This document shows positions 1-11,000 of a stretch of DNA of 51,947 nucleotides, piece after piece. This stretch comes from Branchiostoma floridae (taxonomy: Eukaryota > Chordata > Leptocardii > Amphioxiformes > Branchiostomatidae), in assembly GCF_000003815.2 (NCBI RefSeq), contig NC_049984.1:18088128-18140074 (forward strand). Direction: 5' to 3'. Every line of letters starts with the position of its first letter. The first letter of the stretch is position 1. The translations under genes were made by a program, and so were the position numbers. A model generated the notes under the pieces. It was given only the letters and a program-made list of their open reading frames with translations. It was not told where the DNA came from and made no database searches.

Positions 1-84
1 GATTAAAATTCTGACATTGATAAAGCCAAATACGTGCGTGTAGCAACACTTTAAACACAACAGATATCCTTAGATACAAAGACA

Positions 85-610
85 TTAGGCATTCAAAAGG
101 CGCACAACGTAGGGGATCGGCGAGTTTCTTAGTCTGTCAGTCCTACATTTCACATGTCGATATTTGTCACAGTTTCTGGTGGTTCTGTTATGATAGTCCG
201 ATCCCTTTGGTGGTAGCATTGACGGTCTGTGTCTCTCCAAGTAGGTTCCGAACTTAAAGCACAGATCTCGCCTGCGGTCCGACAGCAGTGGGATGTTTAA
301 GTTCTTCCTGGCTTGTTCGTAGTTAGTGAAGTGTCTGCCTAGAATTGTCCGAACAGCTCTCCGCTGCACTGCTTCAAGCCTGTCTGACTGTGCACAGGTG
401 AGGCCCGGATGCCAAACTGGCGCGCAATACTCCAGTACTGGTCTTACAAACGATGTGAAAATGGTGACAAGGTCCTGAGTGGGTAGGTTGAAATGTTTAA
501 GCTTCCGCAAGAAGAAAAGCCGACCGTTAGCTTTCCCTATCATTCTGGTGACCTGCGTCTCCCATTTCAAGTCTTTCTGCAGCCACACCCCCAGAAGAAG
601 GCTAAGGCAT
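85..610 (-). pseudogene. Non-LTR retrotransposon reverse transcriptase, C-terminal fragment
   Basis: The minus strand encodes the end of a LINE-type reverse transcriptase. It shows the thumb-like block LGVWLQKDLKWETQV, then FVRPVLEYCAPVWHPGL and RLEAVQRRAVRTILG, which are hallmarks of Jockey/CR1-like RT C-termini. The fragment ends at a stop near 85. The upstream palm with the catalytic YADD is missing, so the copy is 5'-truncated and not functional. At about 610 the RT reading frame runs directly into a different repeat (the TIR element at 605-807), which looks like a junction of two mobile elements. The family assignment is from motif recognition only. Confidence 0.8.
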
Positions 611-807
611 TCCGGGGTTCGAAAGAATTTCTGAGATATAGAACGAATTTTCTTACGTTTAGTGCATTTTGTTGTCTTATAAGTCATACTTTTACGAATT
701 ACGCAATATCTAAATCATAAAAATCGGCGAAAATAGCACAACAGTGCCGCTGTGAACGAACCCCACAGTACCGCACCGGTGCCCCAAGTGCAGTGAGATA
801 CCACCTT
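605..807 (-). repeat. Partial copy of a short TIR element (second copy at 2898-3140)
   Basis: Read on the minus strand from 807, the sequence matches the element at 2898-3140 for almost its whole length. Shared features are an end starting AAGGTGGTATC, a block around GGGGCACCGGTGC, and an internal AAAAGTATGACTTA stretch. The far terminal repeat is missing; instead the sequence continues into the LINE fragment near 610. A short (GAT)n run follows at about 823-842. Confidence 0.7.
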
Positions 808-1907
808 AAGCACATCGACCGATGATGATGATGATGATGATGTGAGAATTTCTTCCCGCCATTTTCTTCCCGCTCACAGTTAGCGGGAGCGGGGGCGATC
901 GGGGCGGGAACATGGGTGATGGTGACGTCACCAGAGCAGTTTGACTTTCTGCAGTATCTTAACACCAACCCGGTAGGTGGTACTCAAATTCTTTACATTC
1001 CTAATTCATAAAACAATCACTCATAAAGTGTTTAAAGACGCTTGTATTCTAAGATACTGGTTTTCACTGTCTTACCAGACTGAGGGTTCAAGAGTCGAAG
1101 AAAACAGAAAATGTAAGGCTTTTTTTCTAACAGTAAATTAAATGTGCATATGTCAAGATCAGTACAAAAACACGTATTTATAAGTAGATTGTCCATGTTA
1201 TCTATCTTATGTTCCTACATTAGTCCTTGTGTAGCCTATAAATTGTGAGGAATCGCGTAAATCTTTTTGGATGGGAACGGAAAGGTTATGGAGAAGAGCT
1301 GGGGTGACCTTGTGCGTTTGACAGAAACCCAACACTAAGTACTTGAAGAAGCGCCATGCTTCAGTTCAATTGAGAATTACAGCTCAATTGCCTTTTTCTT
1401 GCCTGTCCCCATAGGTGGTGATTTACGGTATAGTGATGCTGGGGTTCCTCATGTTTCTTGTGGGTAAGTTTAGACGGACGACACTTCTGTTCTGCATTTT
1501 CATCTTTAGAAGATTGTGGTGGCATTTCTGTTGCTTTAGGTTCTGTATCAATTGTATTGATTCGGTAATGCTTTAGACTGCTTCTTTTCATTCTTGTGAT
1601 TGTTTGCTGTTTTTATTGATAGTAAGTTGCCGTTTTGCCGTCACAGGTTTGAATGGGTGCGTTGGGGGTTGCAGGGAAAGCGCATGCGTACTAGATTTGG
1701 TGAGTATACCGATTTGCGTATATCTTTTTAATTACCGTGTTTATGTTCATTGTTGACACTTCAGAGTTCAATTTTCAAACGTAGCACTTTCATGTGAAAA
1801 TTCCTCAAAATGTTGATTGCATATTTGGCCGAGGTTGGCGAGAAAATGCAACAGCAACAAAATTTAATATGATTATATATATTTATGACTATTCTGTTCT
1901 CTTACAG
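808..1907. other. No gene recognised; presumed 5' intron or flank of the tetraspanin
   Basis: I searched for the exons that should encode TM1, the small loop and TM2 of the downstream tetraspanin and found none with both a convincing splice pair and a membrane segment. The stretch holds a GAT microsatellite, AT-rich sequence and no long open frame. The missing exons probably lie before position 1. Confidence 0.5.
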
Positions 1908-4900
1908 TACCAAGGTATCGTCATCTTTCTACTCCTGGGTGAAATTTCTCTCATCGTCGTCATCATTCTTCAGAGAAACGAGGTTAGTGACAACGTGTCT
2001 TTGAGCAGTCAATCATTGAGCAGTCAATCATTGGGCAGCCAATCATTGGGCAGCCAATCATTGAGCAGCCAATCATTGAGCAGCCAATCATTGAGCAGCC
2101 AATTATTAAGCAGCCAATCTCTTGGAATCCAATCATTGAACAGCCAATCATTGAGCAGCAAATCATTGAGCAGCCAATCACAGGGGTCACATTCAATGAC
2201 ATCTGATTTAGATTTGAATCTTAATGACCACTGGAGTGTGTTGGTATGTTTGTGACATTTTTAAAAATAATGATGATTTTCAAAGTTTTATCATAGTAAA
2301 ATGATCTTTTGCTTTCACAGTTGGAGCTGTTCACAGGTCAGTTGTGGGATGCGTTGAATGACGAGACGAAATATTTCTTCCAAAAACAAGTGGGTGAAAA
2401 TCTGCAAAATTGTTTCCTTCGTGTGTCTATGTGTGTGTGTCTGTAAACCAAGAGGAGTTAATTGGGGAATATCTAGTTTTTCTTTCTCATGGCGTATGTA
2501 TCATAGTCGTAGCCAGGCTTCATTCTACAAATAAAAATTGTAATGTTAGGTGTATAGGTAGGATCAGGAGAAAAATTAGGAAATGCTGAATGCAGTTGCA
2601 GTACGTTTCAGCGACTGTAGATGCAGAATACAGTGAATAACGATGATAATCTTAGGACAAATTACTAATCAGCTTTGAATAACAAGCCATAACATTTTCG
2701 TACTTGTTTTCCACAGTTTGAGTGCTGCGGTTTCCAGAACGTGACAGACTATGCGCTCCCTGTCGCAGATTTGCACCAAAGTTGCTTCTCCATCAACAAT
2801 ACCGTCCCCGCCTCTCTATACGCGGTAAGAACTTCTGCAAAAATTTGGGAGGGGAAAATTGGAAAAAATAACGTCACAGGAGGGCTGTGAATGAGTAAAG
2901 GTGATATCTCACTGCACTTGGGGCACCAGTGCGGCACTGCGGGGTCCGTTCACTGCGGTACTGTTTTGTTGTTTTCTCCGATTTTTTTATAATCTAGGTA
3001 TTGCGTAATACGTAAAAGTATGACTTAGAAGACAACAAAATGCACAAAACATTTGTTCTTATGTCTGAAATTCGTTGATAGTGATCTTTCGACCCCCGCC
3101 GTGCCGCACCGGTGCCCCAATTGCAGTGGGATACCACCTTAAATTTCATATACTCAAGCATGAATGTTAGTGATTGAATTTGCCGATATCTGAACAGAAA
3201 TGCTGACATTTTAGTTAATGTTCAATTTGCGCAAGTGTTTGTATTTCCGCGTATGGATCCCTCAAAGTTTTAACTGTGGTTTTACCGACAAGTGAACTTT
3301 TTGTGTGTTCGTTTGTCTTGTCCAGAGAGGTTGTTTCACGGGAGTGGAGACCTGGGCCCAGGACAACATGGATGTGCTGATCGGGATAGGCGGGGGGCTG
3401 TCGGGAGCCATCGCGCTGCAGGTAAGAATATCAGTCTTTACCACAACCGTCATGTTATGTTCTCACATTGCGTCTTTTCAAAGGTCTTCATCTGAACGTA
3501 TTCCTAAGCAGATTACTAATAACGTCTTCGTTATCTGAGTAATAATAAGTTCAGATGAAGACCTCTGAAAAGACTCAACCTGAGTCCACAAATATTCTAG
3601 TTGGGGGTTGAGCATCAACTGCATATATAAGACTATAACACGTCATAACTCAGCAAATATCATTATCATATTTCTGTGATTTCGTGTACTGTTTCCTAAC
3701 TTTTACATACATACATACATACATACATATTCATTCTCATTTATCGAGTGGAAGCATTGAAAAAGTTCATCAGTTCAATTAGGTCCTTATCGTATAGTCC
3801 AGTCTCTGATTCAATAAAGTTCTTTAGCGTGAGGTATGGACTTTTGACTTTCCTGGAGAGGCACAGTGAGGGATAGAGGTCTGGATNNNNNNNNNNNNNN
3901 NNNNNNNNNNNNNNNNNNNNNNNNNNNNNNNNNNNNNNNNNNNNNNNNNNNNNNNNNNNNNNNNNNNNNNNNNNNNNNNNNNNNNNNNNNNNNNNNNNNN
4001 NNNNNNNNNNNNNNNNNNNNNNNNNNNNNNNNNNNNNNNNNNNNNNNNNNNNNNNNNNNNNNNNNNNNNNNNNNNNNNNNNNNNNNNNNNNNNNNNNNNN
4101 NNNNNNNNNNNNNNNNNNNNNNNNNNNNNNNNNNNNNNNNNNNNNNNNNNNNNNNNNNNNNNNNNNNNNNNNNNNNNNNNNNNNNNNNNNNNNNNNNNNN
4201 NNNNNNNNNNNNNNNNNNNNNNNNNNNNNNNNNNNNNNNNNNNNNNNNNNNNNNNNNNNNNNNNNNNNNNNNNNNNNNNNNNNNNNNNNNNNNNNNNNNN
4301 NNNNNNNNNNNNNNNNNNNNNNNNNNNNNNNNNNNNNNNNNNNNNNNNNNNNNNNNNNNNNNNNNNNNNNNNNNNNNNNNNNNNNNNNNNNNNNNNNNNN
4401 NNNNNNNNNNNNNNNNNNNNNNNNNNNNNNNNNNNNNNNNNNNNNNNNNNNNNNNNNNNNGGAAAGCGATAAGTGGCACGGGAACAGAAAGGGGAGGGGC
4501 GAGTAAGATATCGGCTGTCCCTCGATCGGTGTTTCAAGCTCACTCTCTTTGTGTCTCTGTGAGTCTCTCAGTGTCTCTCTGACTCAGTCTCTGTGCCTCT
4601 CCCTCTGTCCGTCTTGCAAGCTCTCTCTCTCTGTCTCTCTGTGTCTCTCTCCGAAGCTCTGTCTCTCTGTGTGTCTCCGTGTGTCTCTGTGTCTCTCTGT
4701 ATCTGTCTCTGTGCCTCTCCCTCTGTCCGTCTTCCAAGCTCTCTCTCTTTGTGTCTCTCTGTGTCTCTCTGTGTCTCTCTGTCTCTGTCTCTGTGCCTCT
4801 CCCTCTGTCCGTCTTCCAAGCTCTCTCTCTCTGTCTTTCTGTGTCTCTCTCCGTCTCTCTGTGTCTCTCTGTGTCTCCCTGTGTCTCTGTGTCTCTCTGT

Positions 4901-6834
4901 TTCTGTCTCTGTGCCTCTCCCTCTGTCCGTCTTCCAAGCTCTCTCTCTGTTTCTCTCTGTGTCTCTCTCTGTCTCTGTGTCTCTCTGTGTGTGTGTCTCT
5001 CTCTCTCAATCGTTTCCTTCCTAGTACAGTATTCATCAGATTTTTGCCATCCCCTTTTTTCCAACAGATCTTCCAGTCCATGATGGCGTGCTGCCTGCGG
5101 TACTTCATCGGGAAGCAGCGGCGGGTGGTGGCTGTGCCCCCGCTGCCCAAGAAGAGCGAGCGCGCCATCCAGACGGACACCAAGAAGGACGCGCAGTCGG
5201 GACCAGAGGCCAAGCTGGACATCGACACAAAGCCACAGATGAGAAATATGGGTAAAGTTTTTTTAATAATAATAATAATGTAGTAATAATAATGAAAGTA
5301 ATAATAATACTAAAGTAATATCGGGTGCATTTGCAGCCAGTAGGTACCCAATGTGTTGAGTAATGAGGCTGATTTACTTGGTCGAGGACTAAGTGTCTTT
5401 TCTGTCAAACTCAGGTATACAATGTACAAACTTGTAGTGGAGACTGTCTCTGCATTGGAATCACCGGTGGGGCCTGGCCATTGTAACGATGTTTTGGCAC
5501 CAGGTGGTCCCTTAGAATATTTTTCCATTAACGCAACCATTAAGAATCCTGTCTTTAGTGGCTACCTGTAGCTGTCTACAATGACCATTTTCTGTACGTA
5601 CGTCCATGGGGTGCACTGCACTGTACCAATAATTCTTCGTCTCAAAACCCATGGCCAGTTAAGTTTTCCAAGGACATGACATAGAATGACATTCTATATA
5701 ATGTCCTTGAGTTTTCTCAGAACTTCTCACCCAGTTCTGTCGTTCAATTTTCAAAGGTTGCTCGGTATAAGCCCTTAAAGACCATCTCCCTTTTCCTCCC
5801 TCCTCTCCAGAAATCCAAGTTCGAGAAAATTCCCGGGAGAACTTGAAGCTCCCGTGGCCCAACCATCTCCAGAGGGCCTACGTACAGCCAGTCATTTACA
5901 CGAACAATGACAGACCCCGAGCCTATAGCGCACGGCGAGGGAGGAAAGGGGGGACTGGACCGTACGACCCGCTAGGCTTCTAGAGAAGAGACAGAGAGAG
6001 GTAGGGCGAAGGCGTAGAGCAGTACAAAAAATATAGGACACACTGCTTTTCTCATGGAAGCCCACCTGTGTTGGTAGTAATCATAGAACAATACTATAGA
6101 GCTTTCTTCCATAAGGTCAACACGTATCAATTTTTCAACGACCAGTGTCGCCTTCTTCAGGATCAATACTAACGACCAATCACTTCAGAACGTAAACTCG
6201 CGAGAGTTACGGGCACGTGATCTTCACAACACGTGATCTTGTGGATACGTGACGTCAGCAATTGGTCAAACGTGTCAGCTAGTTTATAACGCCCACCGTC
6301 CGAGTCTGTGCAGTGATGGCTGGAATGCCCTGATGTAACGTTATATGGTCTCCTTTATACCTGTAACAAAGTAATGCTGTTCTTGCTTTATCTATATTTC
6401 GCCGGACGGTTTTCTCCTTGAACACTTAACACCTGCGTGGAAACCATATTGACCGATCGAAACTACACTGCAAGAATGTATACGTAGATAGTGCGGGAAT
6501 ATTCTAGCCAGTTATATACATAAGACAAACATGTGACGCTATTGCTATTTTGCTTGCAGTAAGAGGTAGAAAAGCCGGTCCCATATCTGACGAGAGGTTC
6601 CAGTGGAATGAGTACTCCACACGGCTGGAGAAGTACCGAGACAGGCGCGACCAGTGGTGGCAGGACGAGCCGGGGGATAGCTACAGTGTCGGCGTCATCA
6701 ACATTGCTGCTCCGAGCCGTGAAAGCGGCGTTGGCTCTAGCGTTGGGACTGCTAACAGTGTAGAAGCTGGAGTGGGGACTGATGAAGGTGTAGAAACAAG
6801 CGATGGGGCTTCTAGTGGTATAGCATCGGGCTAG
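1908..6834 (+). CDS. Tetraspanin family protein, 3' portion (TM3 to C-terminus)
   Basis: Six exons: 1908-1982, 2321-2389, 2717-2824, 3326-3421, 5068-5251 and 6560-6834 (stop TAG). The first encodes TM3 (YQGIVIFLLLGEISLIVVII) in exactly 75 nt at phase 0, the size I recall for the CD9-type TM3 exon. The large extracellular loop follows, with FECCGF (the diagnostic CCG), HQSC and RGC, making a four-cysteine loop. TM4 spans the fourth and fifth exons and ends MACCLRYF, with juxtamembrane cysteines suited to palmitoylation. The first four junctions are phase 0 and the last is phase 1 (G|TA, valine). The cytoplasmic tail is about 135 residues, much longer than the usual 5-20, and ends in a Gly/Ser/Val-rich degenerate repeat. 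Tetraspanins organise membrane microdomains. Exons for TM1 and TM2 are not in the window, so the subfamily cannot be named. The assembly gap lies within the intron before the fifth exon. Confidence 0.87.
2001..2180 (+). repeat. 15-bp minisatellite, about 12 copies, in a tetraspanin intron
   Basis: A tandem array of the unit TTGAGCAGCCAATCA with few substitutions begins 18 bp after the donor site of the TM3 exon. Because the period is a multiple of three, it stays open in frame and would encode repeated SLSSQ if the intron were retained. The donor GTTAGT before it and the acceptor at 2320 mark it as intronic. Confidence 0.9.
2898..3140. mobile_element. Small non-autonomous DNA element with about 45-bp terminal inverted repeats
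   Basis: The left end (AAGGTGATATCTCACTGCAC) and right end (reverse complement AAGGTGGTATCCCACTGCAA) are inverted copies of each other, and both continue through GGGGCACC-GTGCGGCAC. The total length is 243 bp with no coding capacity, which fits a MITE. It sits in the tetraspanin intron between the CCG exon and the TM4 exon. No clean target-site duplication could be read, so the superfamily is open. Confidence 0.75.
3472..3574. repeat. Fold-back inverted repeat
   Basis: Two 26-nt arms (3472-3497 and 3549-3574), each containing GGTCTTCATCTGAAC or its complement, are inverted with one mismatch around a 51-nt loop. The repeat lies in the tetraspanin intron after the exon ending at 3421. Confidence 0.8.
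3705..3886 (-). pseudogene. 3' end of a non-LTR retrotransposon with (ATGT)n tail
   Basis: On the minus strand an open frame (PYLTLKNFIESETGLYDKDL and onward) ends at a stop at 3741-3743. Shortly afterwards comes a run of ATGT repeats (3705-3729), as in LINEs with microsatellite 3' tails. The upstream part is hidden in the assembly gap. Assignment to a LINE is inferred from this architecture. Confidence 0.5.
3887..4460. other. Assembly gap (574 N)
   Basis: A run of unknown bases inside the long tetraspanin intron. It is bordered by repetitive sequence on both sides, a likely reason for the gap. Confidence 1.
4535..5010 (+). repeat. Pyrimidine-rich TCTCTG/TCTGTG satellite
   Basis: Almost entirely CTCT/GTGT motifs, organised as higher-order copies of a block containing CCTCTGTCCGTCTTCCAAGC that recurs about every 85-105 bp. 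It ends about 55 bp before the acceptor of the exon at 5068 and may act as an extended polypyrimidine region. Confidence 0.9.
6139..6310. repeat. Interspersed repeat (related copy near 46496)
   Basis: The segment containing CCTTCTTCAGGATCAATACT, ACCAATCACTTCAGAACGTA and GAGAGTTAC recurs at 46500-46580 with minor changes, so it belongs to a dispersed family. This copy also has two ACACGTGATCTT blocks. No coding capacity. Confidence 0.65.
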
Positions 6835-8058
6835 TGTTAGCCTCAACAAAGCCGCCTTGAGTAATGAATCGGCATTGGCGCTGGTTTTGGGATTGTATCG
6901 AAGCTACCGTTGGGACTTCCAAAGGTTTGGCCATTAGCTTTGAGAATTCTGAGGATGGGCCATTTTTTTTTCAATAGGTGTATTAACACAAAAGGTGTAG
7001 TCTCCGAGTAGTATGACTGCGATTCTAGCGCCTCTGCGTTAGGATTTTTTAACAGGAAAAGCTTGATCAGTGATTGAAAGTTGTGTAATCTTGAATATAG
7101 GTCAGAAGTCCTCTTAAGTCAGAAGCGAGAGGGTTAGCTTTAGGACTCCCGTCCGACTATTGAAAGTATCATAGTATGGTGGTTGTAAAACATGCAAGGT
7201 CCCTCCTGTCACAACCAGTTATATAGAGATTTTGCGGAACTAGTTTTTGCGAACGTTATACGCGATGCTTAATATCATACGAAGATAATCATAACTCGTG
7301 TGGTAAACTTGTATACAAATTTGTCTGTCATATTTAGTTAAATGGTGGTCAGATATTTCGTAGAAAGGTGCAACAAACGATTGTGTATTATTGTATATAT
7401 CTGTGTACATTTTACAATAGTTTCTAATAAGGGCTATTTCACACAATGTTGGGAAATGAAGGTAATTGTGATAAGTATACAAATCTAACTGTTTTAGGAC
7501 GTCAACAATCTTTTTCTACAACCTCTATTTCTAAAATAAAAAAAGGCATTTTTCCAAACTTTGGTCTCCCTTTCTTTTAGCATGGCTTTGTGTGAGTAAA
7601 TCCGTGATCTATGTACTAGTATTTTGGGCCCCCTCGAGACAATGACAATACATGTAGCTACTTGTGCACACCTTGAATTTACTATGTATAAACCTGTAAC
7701 CTTTTGGATGTTGTTCGCGCAACGATCAAAGTTGTCCGCGCACACACACACACACGCACACACGCACACACACACACACACACACATACACACACACACA
7801 CACATACACACGTATGCATGGACGCACACACACACAGACACACACCGCGGACGCAACGAAATAAGACAAACGAGATGGCAGTCAGGTACTCTGTGTTCAG
7901 ATGAAGTAAGCCAAAAAGCAAGATCAGTTTACAAGATTTTCACTTCAAACCATTTGGAAGACAGTGTGACAATAATGTACTAATCAGCACATGATTTATG
8001 TATTAACTGGACTGCTGTGGGTGGCACTTCAGAGTAAAACTGCTAGAGGGCGCTGTTT
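6835..8058. other. Convergent intergenic region: 3' UTRs of two genes and a CA microsatellite
   Basis: This lies between the stop of the tetraspanin (plus) and the stop of the TSP1 receptor (minus). AAATAAAA near 7530 is a possible polyadenylation signal for the tetraspanin. A (CA)n run occupies 7738-7846. Open frames across the CA run are repeat artefacts. Confidence 0.6.
7738..7846 (+). repeat. (CA)n microsatellite
   Basis: About 109 bp of CA dinucleotides with occasional interruptions (CACG, CATA). Noncoding. Confidence 0.97.
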
Positions 8059-11000
8059 TCAGTTAGCTCCAGAAAGCTCCAGATAAGCGTTCTCCTCATC
8101 CTTGCTTCCCTCCTCTACCTGTTCCTCATTTTCTGGATTCTCTTCCGATTTCGGGTTCGCACTGTGTTTACAACAACAACGACGGCAACAAATTAAAGAT
8201 CACGCATGCAACCGATCGGCTTTCGTTGAAGAAATGGAGTAAATAGATGGTGAAGAAGTTCAAACACACACACAGGAAAAAGTTTTGGGTTGAGTTATTT
8301 GACTTACTCCATGTTGGGTTTGTTGATTTGTGAGGGAGTCAGGTGCACAATGTCCTCGGCACTCGTACCAGCAGGGGCGAGGTACCTGTGGACAGAAAGG
8401 AAAAGGAAAAAAAATATATATTGTAGAAATGTTTCCTTACATTGAATTTACGTCCAGTACTGAAAATTTGATTTCATTCTTGTCATTATCTTTTGTTTTG
8501 ATCAATCGATGTACTTTAAACAGGCCCATTCGGTCTATACAATAAACTTGAATCGTGTAGCAGTTTTTTTTCTTTGCAGGTATGCATGTAAAGATTGTGT
8601 ATATGGACTTGTAGGACTTATAAGGACTCTAAACGATGTAACTCTGTCTCTGTTATATACTTTGTCTGACCCTTGCCTCTTCCCTCATGACCTCAATGAA
8701 AAGCGGCCTGAAGGCCGATTTGAGCTTTAATGAATGAATTAAGGTTCAAACAAACAAGCAAACCAACAAACATCACAGATAGAATTTATGTATTAGAATA
8801 ACTTAAGAACCCTTTCGATTTGTATTAGAGGTCCTGGCACTATCAGATATTTGTTGCCACATTTGTATTTTATCAAATTTGCATTTGTATGCACGTTAGC
8901 TAGTCCGACACAGAATGATTTTACAATATAAAGTTCAAGGTTAGTTATGCTGATAATCCTGTGAATATTCATAATCAATTATAAATCTACTCAGAAACGT
9001 TCTTGGCACAATCTCATTCTTCCTTTTGCACAAAATGGAAAGGCTTAACATAGAAAGTGAGGTGAACATATGCTTTGGTATGTATCTTATGCATAGCCTT
9101 GTTTACCTAGCTTGTGTTTTCACAATCTCTCGCTGGCAGTGCGATTTTAGTCAGGCTATAAGTTTACATAATGAATGAAGACCTTTATTGTACATTCATA
9201 CCCACTGGGTTTAGTACAGGTCACAACAAATGATACAACATGATATAATGATACAATGAATCTACACTACTCAAGGATCGTATTCTACTGCGTACATTCG
9301 GCTTCTTCTCGTTTCTTTGTGATATTGAAAATGTAAGAACAGATATGCTTTATAAGTAAAGGTTTGTCTAGATTCATAAGGAATATAAATTTGTCTATAT
9401 TACTTAGTTGTATGAAGTGGGGGAACATGGATTCTATTAGTCTGTAGAGTTCAGCTCTCTCTTTCTTGTACAAACTACATTCTACTACAAAATGATGTTC
9501 GTCTTCTAACTTATCTAGATTGCAGTATCTACATATTCGTTGTTCTAGAGGAGTGCGGTTATGTCTTCCGGTTTCGATGTGTAATTTGTAGCAACTGACT
9601 CGTAGTTTTGTGACGGCCGTCCTGTGCCGAATATTGTCAATATCCAGGTATTGTTCCACATTATAAGTGGACTTGAACAGTCTGTAAGACCTCAATTTGT
9701 TTTTAGCGGATCCACCTTTGTTGTCATTGTGTATCTCTCTTAGAAAAGTTTGAAAATAAATGTCTTTCAGACGCTGATTGATAGAATTGATAATTTGAGA
9801 CGAATTTGTATTGTGCTGTAGAGGACAATGCCATACATAACCATAGCCGCATTCCTCCAGTGACTGGCGAACTCCTGACGCCCAACACTTGGCTCCAGCC
9901 TTGTCTAAATCTATCTGGCAAGAAAGAGCGTCTGACTAATGTGCAAACAAACAAATGCATTGTCCCCCATAAAAGCCGAAGACGGGACTCTAGCCAAGCT
10001 TGGGACTCTAGTTAAGCAAACCGTGTCTAGGCTATTCTCCAAGCAGAGGTTGGGTCGCGGGGCTGGTTGTGGCCGACTCTTTTACCGTCTCGCTACCCTC
10101 GAGCGGTAAAAATTCCTTCTTCGAGAATAATCCAAGCTAGTAAAAAAGAAGAGAAACAGCCAATATTCCATCCCTACAGCACTCACGTTTTCCCGCCAAC
10201 CTTGACCTCACTGAGAGTCAGATAGACGTGCTCTGCAGACGGCAGGTTGGGCAGCGACCTCTCCGGCAGGGTAGAGTCCGGGCGTCTTTGGAGATAAAAT
10301 CGGTAAAACTGATCAAAGAAGACATCCAAGACCACAGAAACAATGTCAATGACAGGTTTGTGATTAGATGCGTCATACTTGCTAGCTTTTGTCTGCGAAC
10401 ACAAATAGTTACTGAAATTGGTGGAGGCGACTATTAAACAGCCTTGTCTTATCAGCATCTAACGTCTACAGTCGGTATAACGTTACGTTACATTATATAC
10501 GTAGCTATAGCTAGCTATCAAAACAATAATTGGTTTGTTTCAAATGTGACTTGTTTCAGTATCCTTTTAAAGGGTCATCGTGTTTCATTGAATCTTGTAG
10601 TTTTTATCCAGGGGTATCCGAAAAACAACCCGCAGTCTGATTTTCATTTCATTTCATTTATTCTATTTTACCATGGTAAAAATCACACCCAGGCTACGGC
10701 CCGTTTTTCAGGTGTCCATGGAAAGATACAGAAGTCAAACAATATATAACCGGTACATACACACATAGGACGTAGAAAAACAAAAATGTGCTTAAACTGA
10801 AAGCAGGTTAGATGTGTGCAAAAAGTAAGTGTCTTACGGAGCTATGGGAGGGGGGCGGTCAGGCATGGAGCTCCTCTTCTTCAGATTAGCATCCCTCTTC
10901 CTCTCCAAGCTAAATAAGTTACACAAACGCTTTGGCTTAGTCAACTAGCATTTCTAAAAAGAACCACTAGACGGCGCTTTTGAACTGTGCTGGTTTGGCC

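Noticed and set aside
1984-2255. Ser-Gln repeat protein on plus, Met-Ile-Gly-Cys repeat on minus
   Set aside because: These are translations of the 15-bp intronic minisatellite; splice sites around it support intron status.
3811-4582. Large open frames spanning 3887-4460
   Set aside because: They consist of unknown bases and carry no information.
4549-5064. Long open frames on both strands through the TCTCTG repeat
   Set aside because: They follow from the simple repeat; products are Ser/Leu/Cys/Val or Arg/Glu/Thr periodic and run across the real tetraspanin exon in the wrong frame.
7494-7983. Open frames with His-Thr or Cys-Val runs
   Set aside because: Artefacts of the (CA)n microsatellite.
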